A DNA stretch of 64,000 bases from Cubamyces lactineus. Lineage: Eukaryota > Basidiomycota > Agaricomycetes > Polyporales > Polyporaceae. Location: contig JACDTU010000004.1 in NCBI GenBank assembly GCA_022376465.1, positions 744,001 to 808,000 on the forward strand. The letters are read 5' to 3'. The notes beneath the pieces were generated by a model. The model was not told where the DNA came from. It ran no database searches and saw only the letters and a program-made list of their open reading frames with translations. The translations under genes were made by a program, and so were the position numbers. Shown here piece after piece: positions 59,648 to 64,000 of this stretch. The number at the start of each line of letters is the position of its first letter. Within the stretch, counting starts at the first letter, position 1.

Positions 59648-62359
59648 ATGGCCGGTTCGCGTCCTAATCACCTTTCGAAACGCGGCGCTCCTCTGCCTCG
59701 TCTCTGGATAGACCCCAATTTGTCAAGCCCTGAGCTCCCCACTCCTCTGTCTGCTGTCTCGCCGGAGCATACAAGCCTGGCGATCTCGTCCGAAGAGACT
59801 GCTACTCCGACGTCTGCGGAGCTGTTCTACGTGCTATGTTTGTACGACTATGACGCGGAGGATGGCACGCAGCTGTCGTTCCGCAGGAATGACATCCTGG
59901 ACGTGGTGAAGAAGGAGAAGACGGTGAGTACTCCATTCAAATTCGTAATGTTCGGTAACTGATTGTCACCAGGGATGGTGGGCCGCCATACGCCCAGAGA
60001 GCAACACCGTTGGGTGGATCCCCAGTGCATTCGTAGAACCTATTTCGGACACCCTTGCGGACAAGCTCCGCAACAGCAATAATCATGTACACATCTTCCA
60101 AGAGGATACAGACCGATTCCAAACCTCTCCTGAGCAACTCACAGACCCCTTCGTGGTCGGGCCTGACGGCGAACACCGTAGATATGAATGGATGCCACTT
60201 GTAAATGGAGAGAAGGTAAGCGCAGCAATGACTTCACCCGATAGGTTGCTGAGACGTAGCGAAGGTCCCAATCATGCAAGTTGGGCCGGAATCTGCTCCG
60301 CCCCCACAGCTATCGGACGTCTTCAGCCCTCTCGTACCTCCCCATGAGGGCATAGACGGCAACTTCTTGGAGATCGAGTCCGAGCTGTCTCCCACCGAGG
60401 TCGTTATATCTCGACGTCGCAAGGGTCGTGTTCAGGTGTCTGAGGATGATGATAACGTCCAAGTTGTCACTGTGGCCTCTCCTCCCCCGACTGGGGAAAG
60501 CCCAATGCCATCTACACCCCGTACCCCTTCTCGCAGGCGCAGTCTCTCCCTTCCTGCAGGCGAGATAACCCCATCGGAGCATCAACGGTCTCGTTCCGAG
60601 TCTTCAAAGCCCTCCGTCGTCCGTCATCTGCGCAGGCGCCCGCTGCTTATCGACGACCAGTCTTCGCTCAGCCGACTCACGACACTGTTTGAAACGCATA
60701 ACGTGGAGGAGCTCGACTACCTCATTTCGAGCCCTGTCGTGGCGGAGTCTTTTGATGCGTTCACTCGGACAACTCGTGCTGTGACCCCACGCCCTGATAA
60801 GGTGAAGCAGATCACTGGGGATGACGAGGCACAAGCGTTCCATGACGCGAAATTGGTCCACGGAACGTGGTATCTACGCCCTCTGTATGACGAAGACGAA
60901 CTCCAGGAGCAACCCGATGGGAGTGTATCCGCAGGTACCCTGCGGGCTCTCGTAGAACGGCTGACGGTAGACTTCCCAAGTAAGCGGCTTCGCGTCAACG
61001 GTTTGTCATCCTAGCATAATCGTAATGACACCCCACGCAGAGCCTATTCAGGAGACCAAATACCGCCAGGTGTTCCTGACAACGTACAAGTCCTTCGCCA
61101 CCGCGGAGGAAGTATTCGATTTACTGCTCGAGCAGTACGACATCAGCCACCCTGCCGCGCTCAATCTGAAGGAACTAGAGCAATGGAAGGAGAAGAAGCT
61201 CAAGCCTACTCGCCGCCGGGTTCTTTCGATCCTCCACGTCTGGCTGGAGGAGTTCGGCCTCCTGCAAGATGACGCGTATCTCGCGCGCCGCCTCGTCGAC
61301 TTCGTATCATCTATCACCTCGCCTCCGCAACTCGCCAGCACCGCACGCGAGGTCCTCAAGTCGTTGGAACGTTTCGTAGGTGCTGCATTATGAGATGCTA
61401 GAACGAGGCTTAAAGTTGTCGGTGACGTAGATGTCGGTCATTCCTCCCACCCCGGTCTCAGCGGTCTCGCGGCACAAGAAGGGGAAGGGGTCAAAGGGCG
61501 ACCTTCTGCGTATCGACACACTTCTGCTCGCCGAACACCTCTGCATACACGAGCAAAAACTCTACTCAAAGATCCGTGCGATAGATTGCCTCAATTGGGT
61601 CAGATCGCACACGGGTATGGCGAATGGGGCGAAGAACTTGGTAGCTTTCAACGTCTTCAATGACAGGCTCTGCTCCTGGGTCAAGCTCAGCATCCTCAAT
61701 ACCGAAGGGATGGGCAAGCGATCGGATACGTGCGAGTTCTGGATCAAGGTGGCCGAGGTGCCTATCTCCTCCTACCTGTGCAATCGTGCTTCTGCTGATA
61801 TACAAGTCTATCACAGAAATGCAAGGCGCTGCACAACTACGCCTCCATGCATGCCATCGTCGATGCGCTTTCGAGCCCCGTCGTGAGCAGGCTGCACCTC
61901 ACCTGGGCGCACGTCGGCCGGCGATCGCAGCTCGAGCAGCTCGCCAAATATCACGAACCGTCAGGAAGCCTGTCTGCGTACCGCATCTCGCAGCGAGCCG
62001 CGGAAGGCCCCTGCATCCCGTTCATCGGCATGTACCTCGCGGACATGCAGCTCGCAAACATCGAGGAGCCGGACAACATCGTCATCCTCTCTTCCTCGTC
62101 CTCGTCCGGCGCGCCGCTCTCGCTGATCAACTTCGCGAAGCGCGAGAAGTGGACCGAGGCGATCGACGCGGTCCTGCGGCACCAGGCGAAGCCGTACGCG
62201 TTCGCCGAGGACGCGAGCGTTGCGGCGTACATAGAGACGAACATTGCCCTCGCCGGGGAGAAGGACCAGGGCGCGTTCTGGCTGAAGAGCCAGGAGATTC
62301 AGCAGGCTGAGCTGCAGCATGCGGACATTCGGAAGGGTCTGGAGCTCGCGGGTTTCTGA
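59648..62359 (+). CDS. SH3-domain Ras guanine nucleotide exchange factor, Cdc25 type
   Basis: Activates Ras-family GTPases by catalysing GDP release; fungal relatives feed cAMP/PKA or mating signalling. Start MAGSRPNHLSKRGAPLP. The SH3 domain (residues about 60-125) has LYDYDAEDGTQLSFRRNDIL, then KTGWWAAIRPESNTVGWIPS and AFVEP. A disordered, SP-rich linker contains TPRTPSRRRSLSLP. The RasGEF-N domain has GTLRALVERLTVDFPK, YRQVFLTTYKSFATAEEVF and RRRVLSILHVWLEEFG. The catalytic RasGEF domain has DTLLLAEHLCIHEQKLYSKI, FNVFNDRLCSWVKLSIL, HNYASMHAIVDALSSPVVSR, IPFIGMYLADM and INFAKREKW. Stop at 62357-62359. About seven introns. Full domain set present. Confidence 0.94.
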
Positions 62360-62815
62360 GCTCGATCGTCTTGGGTGCCGGGTTCACCGTATTTATTGGT
62401 ATCTCTATACTTTCGTTTTTGTTGTATATCGGGCCTGGGAGCCCGCCACATCGCCACTCCCTCCTAACTATAATGCATATATCACTCCCTCGCACGTAGA
62501 TCCACACTCGTTAGTACTCGCTGTATCTTGCTCTCTAACATTGTAGTATTCCATATCAATCATATTTAGTGCTCTCCTTGTTCACACCCCGGGGTGGCGA
62601 GGCTGCAGATAGTGGAGGGTATCCTCGAGGTGCAGGTCCATATATAACAAGAAACTTGAGAAAGGTAGACTACAAGTAGGAAACTCGATCAATGCGACAA
62701 CGAAACAACCTGCGTAGAGGGAAGATGCGATAGGGTGTTGTAACTCCGAGTTCGAAGCGCACACAGGGCGGTGGGGGTAAAGCTGAAAGGTACATGCACA
62801 GCGACGGCGATACCC
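62360..62815. other. Intergenic, convergent
   Basis: About 450 bp of AT-richer sequence between the 3' ends of the RasGEF and Rab5 genes. No gene seen. Confidence 0.5.
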
Positions 62816-63834
62816 TCAGCAGTTACACGGTTCGTTCTGGCCCTGTCCAGCGTTCGCTTGCTTGTTAAGATCCACGCCTGCCCTAGCAGCGCCTGGTCGC
62901 CCAGCGGCGCCCCGTGCAGAGGGCGGTGCAGTCAGAGGCAACTTCTTGGCTACAAGTACCGCAGTTGCGATCAGTACTGAACGCAACAGAATCTGGAAGG
63001 GACACACCGATGGCGGTGAAAATCTCGGATACGCCCTCACCACTCTTGGCACTGGTCTCGCCCCACATCAGGCCCTCCTCGTCAGCGTACTTCTTCGCCT
63101 CTTCTTGGGAAACCTGGCGCCGTGCCGCAAGATCGAGCTTGTTACCGCAGAGCGCGATGACGATAGAGGGGTCTGCCTGGCGCTGAAGCTCGCGAATCCA
63201 CGACTTGGCCTTCTCTAATGAGGATGCTTGCGTAATGTCATACACTACCACTGCGCAGTTGGCGTTGCGGTAGTACATCGGTGCCTGACAGAACATCGGT
63301 ACGAAGATAAGGGGACATTGGAAGTTGCGTAAGACGTACAAGCGACTGTATGGCTAGGTCAGTCCAGCTAGCTACGTAACGCAGACGGTAGAAATACACA
63401 CCTTATAGCGTTCCTGGCCGGCAGTATCCCTATGCGCGTATATGAGGCCGGAGATCCAGCCATTATGCTTAGAGTTAACCTACCATATCTCGAATTTGAC
63501 GGTGGTTTGGTCCTCAAGAGTCACAGTCTGGGTCAAGAACGCAGCTAGGAGGCATTCAATTAGAGGGGATGATGCGATGTTATGCACGACGTACCTCCGA
63601 TCGTGCTCTCCCGGTAATCATCAAACTGGTCCTTCACAAACCGCAGCACAAGACTAGGTGCGCAAAGCACTTAGTATCTTGCGCCTTTACGCAGACCGAA
63701 GCCTCAATACAGTACCTTGACTTCCCCACAGCGGATTCGCCTGAGAAAGGGACGAGTAAGTGGAATCCGTGGTGTGTTCAGCGAGAGCAGCGCGCACCAA
63801 GAAGAACAAGCTTGAACTGAAACTGCTTGGACAT
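62816..63834 (-). CDS. YPT5: Rab5/Ypt5/Vps21-type small GTPase
   Basis: An early-endosome GTPase that drives endosome tethering and fusion through its effectors. Start MSKQFQFKLVLLG at 63834, then GESAVGKS (P-loop), LVLRFVKDQFDDYRESTIGA (switch I), TVTLEDQTTVKFEIWDTAGQ, ERYKSLAPMYYRNANCAVVV (the SLAPMYYRNA switch II of Rab5), GNKLDLAARRQV, and ETSAKSGEGVSEIF. The hypervariable tail is Ala/Gly/Pro-rich and ends PCNC, a CXC geranylgeranylation site. About six introns; TGA at 62816-62818. Length of about 210 residues and all five G motifs are intact. Fungi often carry more than one Rab5 paralogue, so the symbol is a family label. Confidence 0.96.
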
Positions 63835-64000
63835 GGCTAGAGAGGACAAGGAGGAGGAGGCGGACAGATGGTCGAGGTGGTCTGGAGACTGAGTGCTATC
63901 GCGCAGCCAGCTGAGCTGACGCCAATGAGGTGAGGACTCCTCGGGGGCGGTTAAGCGCCCGTTCCGTCTGCCCATAATAGGGACGCTTTCCCACGGCCCC
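63835..64000. other. Upstream flank of the Rab5 gene
   Basis: 166 bp to the window edge; promoter side of the Rab5 gene. No TATA box or other element recognised. Confidence 0.5.

Overview
The window is nuclear DNA of a filamentous basidiomycete, most likely an Agaricomycete. It has dense protein genes on both strands, each cut by many short introns (mostly about 50-70 nt, GT...AG, with CTNAY-like branch sites). The genes are unmistakably eukaryotic and the families are typical of mushroom-forming fungi: PDR-type ABC transporter, LaeA-like methyltransferase, a 7-TM receptor-like protein, and a Ser/Thr-rich GPI protein. The species cannot be named from the sequence alone. CDS coordinates below run from start codon to stop codon and include introns. 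Splice sites were deduced by eye from reading frame and family conservation.

Layout. 0-12.8 kb: 3' part of an isocitrate-lyase-family gene (+); an Ies4-like INO80 subunit candidate (-); ATP synthase subunit e (+); the WD40 histone chaperone Hat2/RBBP4 (+); a RAMP4/Ysy6 tail-anchored ER protein (-) divergent from a BMT5-like rRNA methyltransferase (+); an enoyl-CoA hydratase with a peroxisomal -AKL end (+); the Atp23 protease (+); a secreted Kre9/Knh1-like Ser/Thr-rich GPI protein (+). 13.5-20 kb: a 7-TM protein that had to be assembled from nine short exons (-) and a long Ser/Pro-rich conserved fungal protein of unknown function (+). 20.6-30 kb: the giant trafficking gene DOP1 (+) convergent with a nucleobindin/Ssp120-like EF-hand protein (-). 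30.6-36.4 kb: a full-length PDR/ABCG transporter (+). 36.7-49 kb: prefoldin subunit 1 (-), the U5 snRNP GTPase Snu114 (+), calnexin (+) and the Ski2 RNA helicase (-). 49.9-53.6 kb: a single-pass membrane protein with a lectin-like ectodomain (+) and a LaeA-like methyltransferase (-). 53.6-57.1 kb has no gene I can support. 57.1-64 kb: the ESCRT factor Ist1 (-), an SH3-RasGEF of the Cdc25 type (+) and a Rab5/Ypt5 GTPase (-).

The content is mostly housekeeping: endomembrane traffic (DOP1, Ssp120, Ist1, Rab5, calnexin, RAMP4), RNA metabolism (Snu114, Ski2, BMT5), chromatin (Hat2, Ies4-like), mitochondria (Atp23, subunit e) and C2/fatty-acid metabolism (isocitrate lyase, enoyl-CoA hydratase). I see no mobile element, CRISPR array, tRNA or rRNA. 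The most interesting signals are small: microexons in Hat2 (14 nt) and RAMP4 (first exon is only ATG); a 9-mer GCCACGTAT shared by the RAMP4 and calnexin promoters; a cluster of GTGTGAC repeats beside a CGG-N2-CCG palindrome upstream of the ABC transporter; and an RGG-rich insertion inside the Ski2 helicase.
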